Shown here piece after piece: positions 1 through 7,585 of a stretch of DNA of 17,822 nucleotides. The DNA comes from Candidatus Woesearchaeota archaeon (GTDB lineage Archaea > Nanobdellota > Nanobdellia > Woesearchaeales > GW2011-AR15): assembly GCA_023701075.1 (NCBI GenBank), contig JAMPXQ010000011.1:1-17822 (forward strand), read 5' to 3'. The position numbers and the translations under genes are program-made. A model generated the notes under the pieces. It ran no database searches. It saw only the letters and a list, made by a program, of their open reading frames with translations, and was not told the DNA's origin. The stretch's first letter is position 1. Each line of letters starts with the position of its first letter.

Positions 1-600
1 ATGGATAAAACGACATTCCAGATAGATCTGAAGGAATCAGGCCTTACGATAAATGATCTTGTAGAGATGTTCCAGTCAGTAGGCTATAAGGAATCTGGTG
101 TCATCAGTGTCTCAGAGAGGGAACTTATTAAGCAGGGTGAGGAAGTGCAAGTGAAGAACCGGTCAGGGCTGGTAGATCTGATATCAGGTTCAGACAACAA
201 TCATGAACTGGTATATTCATTGTTCAGGAAGAATTTTATAAAACCTTTGCCGATGCATTTTGCAGATGGTTCAGGCAGCCAGACTGAGATAGGCCATTTC
301 ACATTTTATTCAGATGGAAGGATAAGCTATAAAGGCATTTTTTCAGAGATAAGGCTAGGAAAGAATGAATATCCCTTGATAAGGTTGCTTGCAGAGAATA
401 GCCAGAAGATAATAAGCGCAAAAGAGATAGCTGAAGTAATATTATACGATGGCATAGGCAGCAAGATGAGAGAGAGGGCAGCATCTGCAATCTATGGGCT
501 AAAAGATAAGATGCTGACTGTTTCAGGAGAAGGGGACATCATCATGACTTTTTCAAAGAAAGGATATTCTATCAATCCATACGTTCCAGTGAGGATTTAG
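1..600 (+). CDS. Hypothetical protein with C-terminal winged-helix DNA-binding domain
   Basis: A 199-residue protein ending in TAG. The N-terminal half (about 1-95) matches nothing I recognise. The C-terminal half (about 100-195) reads like an OmpR/PhoB-type winged helix: a short beta entry (FYSDGRISYKG), helices around LGKNEYPLIRLLAEN and SAKEIAEVI, a probable recognition helix in RERAASAIYGLKDKM, and a beta wing ending KKGYSI. There is no receiver domain, so it is not a classical response regulator; it may be a transcription factor or only share the fold. The ATG is the first base of the window, so promoter, ribosome binding site and any longer upstream start cannot be checked. The gene downstream (trxB) has its own promoter. 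Confidence 0.6.
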   Translation: MDKTTFQIDLKESGLTINDLVEMFQSVGYKESGVISVSERELIKQGEEVQVKNRSGLVDLISGSDNNHELVYSLFRKNFIKPLPMHFADGSGSQTEIGHFTFYSDGRISYKGIFSEIRLGKNEYPLIRLLAENSQKIISAKEIAEVILYDGIGSKMRERAASAIYGLKDKMLTVSGEGDIIMTFSKKGYSINPYVPVRI

Positions 601-610
601 CCTCAATGCC

Positions 611-650
611 CAGCGGAGTGCATAATTCAAATAGCAAGATTCACTCCTGG
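611..650. repeat. Bulged inverted repeat between the winged-helix gene and trxB
   Basis: CCAG plus GGAGTG (about 610-620) pairs with CACTCCTGG (642-650), giving a 9-bp stem with a 2-nt bulge and a loop of about 21 nt. It lies just after the first gene and just before the trxB TATA box. It could be a 3-prime-end structure or an operator. No T-run follows, so a terminator is not supported. Confidence 0.25.
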
Positions 651-656
651 CTAACA

Positions 657-664
657 TATATAAA
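657..664 (+). promoter_or_regulatory. TATA box of trxB
   Basis: TATATAAA is centred about 39 bp before the trxB ATG. A start about 25 bp downstream would give a leader of only about 14 nt, which still includes the AAAGGTGA ribosome binding site at 685-692. Confidence 0.55.
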
Positions 665-698
665 ACAAACCGCTTTTTCTATCCAAAGGTGAACCAAT

Positions 699-1619
699 AT
701 GTATGATACTCTGATAATAGGTGCAGGTGTGACAGGATACGGTGCTGCGATGTACGCCGGAAGATTAGGCCTTAAGGCACTTCTCGTAGGTGAGCTTCCT
801 GGAGGCACGATAACTATGACTGATAGGGTAGAGAACTATCCTGGATTCTCAAAGCTGACAGGCCAGGAGCTTGCAGATAACTTAAGGAAGCATGCAGAAG
901 ATTACAAAGAGTTCATTGATTTCAGGGATGACAGGGTCGCAAGCCTTGAGAGGAAGGACAATCATTTTATTGCAGAGATAGGCAAAGAGAAGATTGAGGC
1001 AAAGACAGTCATATTTGCGACAGGGACCAAATGGAGGGAACTTAGGGTTCCGGGCCATGACGAATTCAAGAACAAGGGAGTCCATTATTGCGCGTTATGC
1101 GATGGCTTTTTTTATAGGAACAAGGATGTGGCGATAGTCGGAGGAAGTGACAGCGCAGCAAAAGACGCATTGGTATTGGCTGAGCATGCAAAGAAAGTCT
1201 ATATCATATATAGGAAGGAGAAGATCCGTCCTGAGCCTCCAAATATGAAGAGGATAGAGAAGAACGGGAAGATAGAGATAATAAACAATGCAAATGTCTT
1301 AGAGATAAAAGGGGACAAGTCAGGAGTCACATCAGTGATGTTGGACAGGGATTTTAATGGCTCAAAAGAGCTCAGATTAGACGGTCTTTTCATAGCCATA
1401 GGGCATATCGCCCTTTCAGAACTCGCAAAATCAATCGGTGTTGAACTAAACGAGAAAGGCGAGATAAAGATAAACCGGAAATCAGAGACGAATATCCCTG
1501 GTTTCTTTGCAGCAGGAGACGTTGTCGATACTCATTTCAAGCAGGCGATAACAGGTGTTGCAGAAGGTGTCCTGGCTGCCTATGGTGCATATGAATATGT
1601 GAAGAACAACGAGGGTTGA
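699..1619 (+). CDS. trxB: Thioredoxin reductase (FAD-dependent, NAD(P)H)
   Basis: This flavoprotein of 306 residues, the normal length for low-molecular-weight thioredoxin reductases, transfers electrons from NAD(P)H through FAD and a cysteine pair to thioredoxin- or glutaredoxin-like partners in the cytosol. FAD-binding GAGVTG is at 8-13 and the second FAD motif IPGFFAAGD at 266-274. The redox cysteines are C131 and C134 in CALCDG, where CATC is usual. The nucleotide-binding loop GGSDSA is at 148-153. The 2-prime-phosphate region reads YRKEKIR instead of HRRxxxR, so NADPH preference is likely but not certain. The ATG at 699 is preceded by AAAGGTGA with 6-nt spacing. No thioredoxin gene is adjacent; the CPDC protein at 6077-6334 is the only candidate partner in the window. 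Confidence 0.93.
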   Translation: MYDTLIIGAGVTGYGAAMYAGRLGLKALLVGELPGGTITMTDRVENYPGFSKLTGQELADNLRKHAEDYKEFIDFRDDRVASLERKDNHFIAEIGKEKIEAKTVIFATGTKWRELRVPGHDEFKNKGVHYCALCDGFFYRNKDVAIVGGSDSAAKDALVLAEHAKKVYIIYRKEKIRPEPPNMKRIEKNGKIEIINNANVLEIKGDKSGVTSVMLDRDFNGSKELRLDGLFIAIGHIALSELAKSIGVELNEKGEIKINRKSETNIPGFFAAGDVVDTHFKQAITGVAEGVLAAYGAYEYVKNNEG

Positions 1620-1650
1620 TATATATAACTTTTCTAATCTTTTGTTATTT
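1620..1650 (+). terminator. T-rich stretch after trxB
   Basis: The 74 bases between convergent trxB and the permease gene are T-rich on the plus strand (runs TTTT at about 1629-1632 and 1639-1642). Archaeal RNA polymerase often stops at such U-runs. There is no hairpin, so this is tentative. Confidence 0.3.
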
Positions 1651-1693
1651 ATTGTTTGTTATGCTTCAAAATCAAGTCATGTGATTAGGTGTC

Positions 1694-2980
1694 TTATTGC
1701 GGTTTGATGAATGTATAGATCAAAAGTCCGCTGGCCATAAGAAGGCTACCTATCACTACTGCTTTTGTCTCAAGATTGGCTATCATGAAAATGCATGTCA
1801 GGAATCCAAGGAAGCCAAGCAACGGGAATTTTCCGATATTGAGAGGCTCATGGAACATCTCATGCCTATGCTTCATGAATCTTATCTTTATCAAAGCTAA
1901 GTTGATGAGTCCAAATACTGTGAACACGGCAAAATTGGTGATCTCTGCAACTGTCTCGATACTACCCAGAAATAAGAATAATAAGCTTAGTAACCCAGTG
2001 AAGATGATTGCTATATGTGGAGTATTCGTGAACTTATTCACAGAAGACAAAACTGCTATTTTCGGATATTCTTTTGCCATGCTATAGATCATCCTGGAGA
2101 TTGTCACTAAGACCATGATTATGGTGTTTCCGGTTGCCATGACAGCAATCAGCGAGATTGCCAGGTGCGCATTGCTCCCAAGCAAGACTCTGCCTACATC
2201 AGCCAGCGGTGCAGAAGAAGAAGAAAGCACATTCCAGGGTATCACGCTTATTGCAGCGATTGCAGTCAGTATGTATATGATTGAACTGATTCCAAGTGAG
2301 ATCATCAGAGCCAGTGGAATATTTTTCCTTGGGTTCTTTGTCTCTTCAGATAGTTTCACAACAGATTCAAACCCAATATAAGCAAAAAAGATGAGAGAAG
2401 ATGCTTTGAATAAGCTTGTAATCCCGGGGAAATCAAAATAATCTACTTTTCCAAAATGGGGCAATGCTAGGACTATTATCGCAAGCAGGCCGATTATGCT
2501 GCTTACAGTCATGAATATTGTGAGATTCATGGAGCTTTTTATCCCAACTATATTTATCAGTGTGGAGATGATTATTGCAGCTATAGCTATAGGGATGATG
2601 CTTGAAGTATTTAATAATGAATTCAGATAGCCTGAAAAACCAAGAGACACAGCAGCTGCACTGATGACACCTGAAAGCAGGACAAGGTATGCGGCGATGA
2701 AAGCAATCTTCTTCCCAAAAGCATGTTCAATATAGGAATATTCACCGGATGCACTAGAATATATTGAAGAAAGTTCAGCATAGCTAAGACCGGTCAGGAA
2801 AGCGATGAATGCTGCGATGATGAATGATATCCATACACCATTCTGTGCATGTCCTGCCGCAGCGCCGATAAGCACATATATCCCTGCGCCGACAATTATT
2901 CCTACACCCGCAATCACAGCATCTTTTAGTCCAAGATCTCTTCTAAGAGTTATTGCTTCTCGTTTATATCTCTTGAACAT
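1694..2980 (-). CDS. APC-superfamily amino acid permease
   Basis: A 428-residue, very hydrophobic protein with about 12 predicted membrane helices. It would carry an amino acid or related amine across the cell membrane. The N-terminus shows the APC hallmark: a short basic cytoplasmic leader (KRYKREAITLRRDLGLKD), then helix 1 with GVGIIVGAGI at about 25-34, the unwound glycine segment that binds the substrate backbone in this superfamily. The helix-2/3 region SGEYSYIEHAFG is also typical. Substrate cannot be told from sequence. The ATG at 2980 lies about 26 bp from a TATA-like box on the minus strand, so the transcript is probably leaderless. It converges with trxB and stands alone. Confidence 0.88.
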   Translation of the reverse strand: MFKRYKREAITLRRDLGLKDAVIAGVGIIVGAGIYVLIGAAAGHAQNGVWISFIIAAFIAFLTGLSYAELSSIYSSASGEYSYIEHAFGKKIAFIAAYLVLLSGVISAAAVSLGFSGYLNSLLNTSSIIPIAIAAIIISTLINIVGIKSSMNLTIFMTVSSIIGLLAIIVLALPHFGKVDYFDFPGITSLFKASSLIFFAYIGFESVVKLSEETKNPRKNIPLALMISLGISSIIYILTAIAAISVIPWNVLSSSSAPLADVGRVLLGSNAHLAISLIAVMATGNTIIMVLVTISRMIYSMAKEYPKIAVLSSVNKFTNTPHIAIIFTGLLSLLFLFLGSIETVAEITNFAVFTVFGLINLALIKIRFMKHRHEMFHEPLNIGKFPLLGFLGFLTCIFMIANLETKAVVIGSLLMASGLLIYTFIKPQ

Positions 2981-3002
2981 GAAGTAGAATTAATGAACCG
3001 AG

Positions 3003-3011
3003 AATAAATAC
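3003..3011 (-). promoter_or_regulatory. TATA box of the APC permease gene
   Basis: Reads GTATTTATT on the minus strand, centred about 26 bp before the ATG at 2980, consistent with a leaderless transcript. Confidence 0.5.
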
Positions 3012-3032
3012 TTTTCTAAGGACATAGTATAC

Positions 3033-3749
3033 TTATAATTGCCCATTAGATACAATCCTTGCGAGAGATATATCCATGTCCGTATGGAGATTTGGTCTGC
3101 GGTATAAAACATTGCTTGTCTCAAATATCAAGCATCGCGAGGTAGGAAAAACTGATTTTACATATGATATCATGTTCTGTTCGCTTGCAGTGTAGCATGG
3201 AAGTTGATTGAATCTTCCTATCCTGAGGTCTCTGCTTAAGTAAACATCTCTTTCATCAAAATTGCTTGGTATTAATAGGTAAGGACTAGTGCCGATAGAG
3301 AAAAAATTAAGCTTGCCTTCGTGATGGTCGCATAATGTGAACTCAGCCTGTCCATCAAAAATAGAGATAACACTATCTCTTAATTCTTGAAATTGGTCAT
3401 TTTTCCATATCCAGTTGAAATCAAAATCTTGGAAAGATGAGCTGCCATATTCTTCAAGGACGGTCTCTCTTACACCATCCCTTGTTCCAAGGGGATTGAT
3501 TGCTATCCCATAGAAAGTTACATCTAACTTTGCTTGTAAAATCATTTCTGCAGTTTTGGCTAATGCTATCAATGGTGAAACCTCATCGCCATGGACACCG
3601 CAAAATGAATACAGTCTATTAGAGCCATGGCCTATCTTTATCGCAGGCGCGTCCATAATGCCTATAGGATAGACTATAGGATATTCAAGATATTCAGCAT
3701 TAGTACTATTTGCAATTTGTCTAAGTTCTGAAATAATCCTCTTAAGCAT
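3033..3749 (-). CDS. M14-like zinc hydrolase (succinylglutamate desuccinylase/aspartoacylase-like)
   Basis: A 238-residue protein with the ordered landmarks of the M14 carboxypeptidase/aspartoacylase fold. GVHGDE gives zinc ligands H53 and E56. NPLGTRDGVR (85-94) matches the substrate-binding N-P-x-G-x-R region. DFNWIW (110-115) corresponds to the family's D-x-N-R-x-F loop. DHHEG (141-145) supplies the third zinc histidine. IFET (208-211) gives the probable catalytic glutamate E210. Members cleave a C-terminal amino acid or an N-acyl amino acid; the actual substrate is unknown. At 238 residues it is shorter than typical aspartoacylases, so it may be a minimal version. The ATG at 3749 is about 25 bp from a TATA-like box, with no ribosome binding site. 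Confidence 0.72.
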   Translation of the reverse strand: MLKRIISELRQIANSTNAEYLEYPIVYPIGIMDAPAIKIGHGSNRLYSFCGVHGDEVSPLIALAKTAEMILQAKLDVTFYGIAINPLGTRDGVRETVLEEYGSSSFQDFDFNWIWKNDQFQELRDSVISIFDGQAEFTLCDHHEGKLNFFSIGTSPYLLIPSNFDERDVYLSRDLRIGRFNQLPCYTASEQNMISYVKSVFPTSRCLIFETSNVLYRRPNLHTDMDISLARIVSNGQL

Positions 3750-3769
3750 GATTAGAGTACAAGGATTTA

Positions 3770-3778
3770 ATATTTAAA
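3770..3778 (-). promoter_or_regulatory. TATA box of the M14-like gene
   Basis: Reads TTTAAATAT on the minus strand, centred about 25 bp before the ATG at 3749. The remaining roughly 100 bases up to 3877 hold a loose ATTAGG/CCTAAT repeat (3778-3783 and 3815-3820) and no gene that I can support. Confidence 0.5.
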
Positions 3779-3877
3779 TTAGGCGGATAAGCTATAGGGG
3801 TAAGAGGCTATAAACCTAATCCTGGTCCTGGGAGAAGAGCATTCCTATGATCTTATTTTGGCGGCATCATCAACTTT

Positions 3878-4873
3878 TCAGCTCGTGAAATTTATCTCGG
3901 AATTATCTCCGACATTGAGCTTCTCAAGCCTGCTCTCAACAGTCGCATTCTCGCCTATCAACGATTCATTGAGCTGTGCTTTCTTTATCACGGCATTCTT
4001 GTTGATTATGCTGTCTTTTATTATAGAATAGTCTATCTTTGCGCCATCAGCTATGGAGACATGCGGTCCTATTATTGAATTCTTCATCTCTACATTCTTC
4101 CCTACAAACACAGGCGGGATGATGATGGTATTCTCATTCACGACCCTAGTCACGCCGTTTCCCTTGGCATCAAGGAGGTATCTGTTTGTCATGAGAAGAG
4201 TCTCAGGTTTTCCGCAGTCGAACCATCCTTCCATCTCAAAAGTTGTAAGATTTGCGCCTTTCTCGATCATGATTGCAAGAGCGTCAGTGAAATAGAATTC
4301 GCCTTTTGATTGCCTCTTGCTCTTGATCATCTCTTTAAGGGATTCAAAAAGAAGCTTTGAATTCCTTATGAAATACATGCCTATCATGGCATCCCTAGGT
4401 TCAAGGATATCAGGTTTCTCGATGACACTCACAATCTTATGCCCTTTCATCTCAACAATTCCGAATCGTCTGGGGTCTTCTACTCTCTTTACAGCGATTG
4501 AGCCGTCAAACTTCTTGTTCAACCCTTGGTTTAGGTCACCTACAAATATGGTGTCCCCAAAAATTATCAGGACTTCATCCTCTTCGGTGAGGAATGGTTC
4601 AGCAAGCGATATCGCATGTCCTGGTCCCAGTGAATGCTCCTGGTTTGCATAAGCAAAATTCATGTCAGGGTAATCTGATTCGACATATTCCTTTATCTTG
4701 TTCCCAAGGTAGCCTAATACTAGGACAACATCAGTTATTCCAACTTCTTTCACCTGGTCTAGGATATGTCCTAAGATAGGTTTTCCGGCGACATGCAGCA
4801 GCGCTTTTGGAAGCGTGAAAGTATGAGGTCTAAGCCTCGTCCCTTTTCCGGCGACAGGTATAATTGCTTTCAT
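3878..4873 (-). CDS. Sugar-phosphate nucleotidyltransferase with beta-helix tail (glucose-1-phosphate UTP/dTTP type)
   Basis: A 331-residue enzyme that joins a sugar-1-phosphate to a nucleoside triphosphate, giving an activated nucleotide sugar for surface glycans or protein glycosylation. The N-terminal Rossmann-like domain (1 to about 235) has the signature AGKGTRLRP (8-16), basic K23, the LGPGH segment (82-86) and metal-binding D107 in FGDT. The rest (about 245-331) reads as hexapeptide repeats (NTIIIPPVFVG, NSIIGPHVSI), the left-handed beta-helix found in bifunctional acetyltransferase-type and archaeal ST0452-like proteins. Whether that tail has acyltransferase activity is unclear. Glucose-1-phosphate thymidylyl- or uridylyltransferase is the best guess. 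It stands alone, with a TATA-like box about 26 bp upstream. Confidence 0.85.
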   Translation of the reverse strand: MKAIIPVAGKGTRLRPHTFTLPKALLHVAGKPILGHILDQVKEVGITDVVLVLGYLGNKIKEYVESDYPDMNFAYANQEHSLGPGHAISLAEPFLTEEDEVLIIFGDTIFVGDLNQGLNKKFDGSIAVKRVEDPRRFGIVEMKGHKIVSVIEKPDILEPRDAMIGMYFIRNSKLLFESLKEMIKSKRQSKGEFYFTDALAIMIEKGANLTTFEMEGWFDCGKPETLLMTNRYLLDAKGNGVTRVVNENTIIIPPVFVGKNVEMKNSIIGPHVSIADGAKIDYSIIKDSIINKNAVIKKAQLNESLIGENATVESRLEKLNVGDNSEINFTS

Positions 4874-4893
4874 ATCCTTAACCGAAAAGAAAA

Positions 4894-4903
4894 GTATATT
4901 TAA
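4894..4903 (-). promoter_or_regulatory. TATA box of the nucleotidyltransferase gene
   Basis: Reads TTAAATATAC on the minus strand, centred about 26 bp before the ATG at 4873. Confidence 0.5.
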
Positions 4904-5030
4904 GGATTGTGGAATGGATACTTTATGCTACCTAATAGGTCTGAGATTCTTTTTTAACAATCCTCTCTTCAAAAATTTGCAGTTGCTTAAACGAAGCGGG
5001 ATTCCGGTTCCTGCCATATTGAGGAAAAAC

Positions 5031-5038
5031 AATATAAA
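5031..5038 (+). promoter_or_regulatory. TATA box of the marC-like gene
   Basis: AATATAAA, centred about 26 bp before the ATG at 5061, which predicts a leaderless transcript. The rest of the 187-base divergent gap shows no gene. Confidence 0.5.
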
Positions 5039-5060
5039 CTAGGTACCAATCGGGATAGTC

Positions 5061-5642
5061 ATGATGGATCTATCATTGATGATACAGATATTCGTGCTCT
5101 TAAATCCGCTTTCTTCATTCCCTTTCCTGATACAGGCATTTGAGAAGAAGATGGATGTAAGGCTGATTGCAATAAAATCGACCTTGACAGCATTCGTGCT
5201 AGCGATAATCATGGCGTTGGTTGGTCCGTCTCTTTTTAGCATATTTGGGATCACACTGAACTCATTTAGGGTAGCTGGTGGTATCATCCTCATTGTCTTG
5301 GCATACAATATGGTCAAGCCTAAGCCTCCGGAAGAAAAGAAGAAGATAGAGACAATCGATAGTCTTACTACGATAATTGCTACACCGATGCTGACAGGGC
5401 CGGGAACAATCTCTTTCATCACAGTAAAGACTTTGGAATTAGGTAGGACTGCAGTGCTTAGCGGCATCTTAGGCTCATTCATCCTGGTGGGTATAGTGTT
5501 TTTCATATTCTCATTGATGGTATCAAAGGTCAGTCCGAAGCTGGTGAACATCATGTCAAGGATATTAGGATTGTTTCTCATGGCAGTGGCAGTAGAGATG
5601 ATGGCAAAAGGCATACAGGGAATAGTTGTGCAGATGCTATAA
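5061..5642 (+). CDS. MarC-family integral membrane protein
   Basis: A 193-residue protein with about six hydrophobic helices. It matches the MarC/UPF0056 family in length and landmarks: LLNPLSSFPFL near the N-terminus (the family N/D-P-x(4)-P motif, about 13-23), and TPMLTGPGTISFITV in the middle with the conserved GPG turn. MarC was once linked to multiple antibiotic resistance, but that role was not upheld and the family's function, probably transport, is still unknown. The first ATG (5061) lies about 26 bp from the TATA box; the second ATG at 5064 is equally possible. It converges with the small membrane protein gene at 5774-6055. Confidence 0.87.
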   Translation: MMDLSLMIQIFVLLNPLSSFPFLIQAFEKKMDVRLIAIKSTLTAFVLAIIMALVGPSLFSIFGITLNSFRVAGGIILIVLAYNMVKPKPPEEKKKIETIDSLTTIIATPMLTGPGTISFITVKTLELGRTAVLSGILGSFILVGIVFFIFSLMVSKVSPKLVNIMSRILGLFLMAVAVEMMAKGIQGIVVQML

Positions 5643-5773
5643 CTCATGGCTCTGCAGTGATTTTCTTCGACTTGTCTAGCTATAATGTTTATCTGTTATA
5701 ATACTTCGTTCATTAGGGTGATTAGATATCTATTTTTAGAACATGGTTCATTTGGTGAGGATAGATTAGCCAA

Positions 5774-6055
5774 TCAGACCCTATCGAACATAGAATAGGC
5801 TGCGAGCAGCACAATCATTATGCTCCCGACTATCATGAATGAGACTCCTTCTGAAGCAAAGAATCTGATCTCAGCAAGGTACTTGATTAGGCCTATCACA
5901 AGGAACAGGACAGCCACAAAAAACAGGCCATAGACAAAAAACAGGTGCAGCGCTTTCTTCTTGAGCTCTTCAATCTTCTGGTCAGAATGCTCGACAAGCA
6001 TGTCGAAAACTCCACCCAAAGCCTTGATTACATCAGTGACCCAGTTTTTTGCCAT
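5774..6055 (-). CDS. Small two-helix membrane protein, function unknown
   Basis: A 93-residue protein with an amphipathic, charged N-terminus (about 1-35, including SDQKIEELKKKA) followed by two hydrophobic helices at about 36-60 and 70-90 and a short basic or acidic end (FDRV). The layout resembles phage-holin-like or Actinobacterial holin-X-type small membrane proteins, but I see no specific motif. Its ATG at 6055 follows an AGAGGTTAT-like ribosome binding site, and a TATA-like box at 6078-6087 overlaps the end of the glutaredoxin gene. It sits downstream of ftsZ and the glutaredoxin on the same strand, so read-through from them is also possible. Confidence 0.65.
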   Translation of the reverse strand: MAKNWVTDVIKALGGVFDMLVEHSDQKIEELKKKALHLFFVYGLFFVAVLFLVIGLIKYLAEIRFFASEGVSFMIVGSIMIVLLAAYSMFDRV

Positions 6056-6076
6056 ATAACCTCTCTAGGAGAACTG

Positions 6077-6334
6077 CTATTTAAATATTCCGACTGCCAC
6101 TCCAAGGTCTTGGTTGCTTGGCTCGCTTAGGAAAATCTTGTCATCAATAATTATCAATGGTATGCTTCTGTATGGCCCTTTTCCGATCTTCTCATTTATC
6201 TTTATGACTTCATCAGCAAATCCCGGATTCCTTTCCAGGTCATTGTATTCATATTTCAGCTTATGTTCATCAAGGAACCTTTTGCTCCTTGTGCAGTCCG
6301 GGCACCATGATGCGCCATATAAGACAATCTTCAT
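6077..6334 (-). CDS. Glutaredoxin-like thiol-disulfide protein (CPDC)
   Basis: An 85-residue protein with the thioredoxin fold of short glutaredoxins: beta strand MKIVLYGASW, then active-site CPDC at 12-15 (glutaredoxins usually have CPYC or CPFC), and the cis-proline segment SIPLIIIDD around 57-65. It would reduce disulfides in cytosolic proteins. The GG/TGG glutathione-binding element after the cis-proline is absent (the sequence runs FLSEPSNQDLG), so it may work with thioredoxin reductase, for which a gene lies at 699-1619, rather than with glutathione. That pairing is inference. The ATG at 6334 is about 26 bp from a TATA box. Confidence 0.85.
   Translation of the reverse strand: MKIVLYGASWCPDCTRSKRFLDEHKLKYEYNDLERNPGFADEVIKINEKIGKGPYRSIPLIIIDDKIFLSEPSNQDLGVAVGIFK
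6078..6087 (-). promoter_or_regulatory. TATA box of the small membrane protein gene
   Basis: TATTTAAATA, centred about 27 bp before the ATG at 6055. It overlaps the last codons of the upstream glutaredoxin-like gene. Confidence 0.45.
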
Positions 6335-6354
6335 GCGGCACTAAAACATAAAGA

Positions 6355-6365
6355 ATTATATAAAT
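6355..6365 (-). promoter_or_regulatory. TATA box of the glutaredoxin-like gene
   Basis: Reads ATTTATATAAT on the minus strand, centred about 26 bp before the ATG at 6334, in the 31-bp gap after ftsZ. Confidence 0.5.
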
Positions 6366-7457
6366 CTAATCGACAAAATCAATCCCTAGGGTATCTTCCA
6401 TGCTCTGTTTCTTCTCGACAAGCCTCTTCTCTTTCCCATATATCTGCATGCTCTTCACACCGGTTATGATGAGTATAGTCCTTATGGTCCCTTGCAGGTC
6501 ATCCATTATTGATGCACCCCAGATTACTCTTGCATCCTCATCAAGCTTCGAAGAGACAGTCTCTACAACCTTCTTGGCATCATTAAGGGTCATGTCAGGT
6601 CCTCCCGAGACATTGATGAGAGCGCCGGTAGCGCCGGAGATGTCGACATCAAGCAGAGGATTCTCTATGGCTTTCTGCACTGATTCAATGGCCCTGTTCT
6701 CAGTATCAGACTCACCTACGCCAATAAGGGCTACTCCTCCTGAACTCATGACAGTCCTGACATCAGCAAAATCCAGGTTCACAAGCCCTGCTTTAGTAAT
6801 GAGTTCAGCAATCCCTTTTACGGCATTTGTGAGTATCTCATCAGCGACCTTGAATGCAGTATGGAGCGGCAGGTCAGGGGCAAGCTGAATCAATTTATCA
6901 TTCGGTATCACAATGAGTGTGTCAACATTCTTTTCCAGATTCTCAAGGCCCATCACAGCATTATCATATCTTCTGTGCCCTTCCATTGAGAATGGCATTG
7001 TGACGATTCCTATGACTAAAGCGCCTAGTTTCTTGGCGATCTCAGCGACAACCGGAGCGCTTCCTGTTCCGGTCCCTCCACCCATTCCGCAGGTTATGAA
7101 GACCATGTCAGCACCATTGAGTGCAGTCCTGATCTCAGCTTCCTGTTCTCTTGCAGCTTCTTCACCTACTTTTGGGATAGCGCCTGCTCCAAGCCCTTTG
7201 GTCAGGTTCTTTCCGATCAGTATCTTATGGTCTGCAGTGGTATAGAGAAGGTCTTGAGCATCAGTATTGATTGCGACAGTCTCAGCGCCTGCGACACCCA
7301 CTTCAGCAATCCTATTTATTGTATTGTTTCCAGCGCCTCCGGCTCCAACTACTTTTATCCCTTTCTTCTGCTGGGCTATAAGGGCCTCAAGCTCTTTATC
7401 TAGCTCATGCTGTTTTCCTATAGAGACTCCCTTTGGAGAAGCTGTAAATTTATCCAC
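6366..7457 (-). CDS. ftsZ: Cell division protein FtsZ
   Basis: A 363-residue tubulin-family GTPase that polymerises into the division ring at mid-cell. The nucleotide-binding GAGGAGNN is at 38-45, the tubulin signature GGGTGTG at 126-132, and the T7 synergy loop NLDFADV at 227-233 with D229 and D232, which complete the GTPase site of the neighbouring subunit. The N-terminal 32 residues are a charged extension before the GTPase core, common in archaeal FtsZ. The protein ends in a short acidic-hydrophobic tail (LGIDFVD), a likely contact for a membrane anchor such as SepF. The start is GTG at 7457, chosen because GAGGTG lies 5 nt upstream; the first ATG is far inside the core. Downstream on the same strand lie the glutaredoxin and the small membrane protein. 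Confidence 0.97.
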   Translation of the reverse strand: MDKFTASPKGVSIGKQHELDKELEALIAQQKKGIKVVGAGGAGNNTINRIAEVGVAGAETVAINTDAQDLLYTTADHKILIGKNLTKGLGAGAIPKVGEEAAREQEAEIRTALNGADMVFITCGMGGGTGTGSAPVVAEIAKKLGALVIGIVTMPFSMEGHRRYDNAVMGLENLEKNVDTLIVIPNDKLIQLAPDLPLHTAFKVADEILTNAVKGIAELITKAGLVNLDFADVRTVMSSGGVALIGVGESDTENRAIESVQKAIENPLLDVDISGATGALINVSGGPDMTLNDAKKVVETVSSKLDEDARVIWGASIMDDLQGTIRTILIITGVKSMQIYGKEKRLVEKKQSMEDTLGIDFVD

Positions 7458-7497
7458 CTTGACACCTCAAAATTATATTAACTCCAATGTAGTACTA

Positions 7498-7507
7498 GTA
7501 TTTAAAA
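7498..7507 (-). promoter_or_regulatory. Probable TATA box of ftsZ
   Basis: Reads TTTTAAATAC on the minus strand. A start about 25 bp downstream leaves a leader of about 20 nt carrying the GAGGTG ribosome binding site (7463-7468). A second A/T-rich block at 7471-7480 is too close to the GTG for this role. Confidence 0.4.
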
Positions 7508-7555
7508 TTAGTGTTGCTCATCCTCAGAAACAAAAAACAGGGATATTCAGCAACC

Positions 7556-7565
7556 TTTATAAATA
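7556..7565 (+). promoter_or_regulatory. TATA box of the orphan gene at 7586
   Basis: TTTATAAATA, centred 25 bp before the ATG at 7586. This placement is the main reason to prefer that ATG over the upstream GTG. Confidence 0.6.
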
Positions 7566-7585
7566 CCAAGTTGCCGCAAAAAAAG

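Noticed and set aside
3779..3877. Possible structured RNA or tRNA in the gap before the nucleotidyltransferase gene
   Set aside because: Only a loose ATTAGG/CCTAAT repeat is visible; no T-loop, anticodon arm or acceptor pairing could be built.
4904..4963. GGATTGT/ACAATCC inverted repeat with a T-run before the MarC gene
   Set aside because: The 7-bp arms are 46 bases apart and overlap a promoter region; too weak to call a terminator or operator.
5039..5647. 202-residue open frame on the minus strand opposite the MarC gene
   Set aside because: It mirrors the MarC frame, reads as low-complexity I/M/S/T-rich sequence with no motif, and lacks a promoter; MarC on the plus strand is clearly the real gene.
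6400..7245. Long plus-strand open frames opposite ftsZ
   Set aside because: Ser/Thr/Pro-rich shadow translations of a well-conserved FtsZ gene; no family features.
7511..7585. 25-residue extension of the orphan gene from a GTG
   Set aside because: The TATA box at 7556-7565 lies inside it and predicts a leaderless start at 7586.
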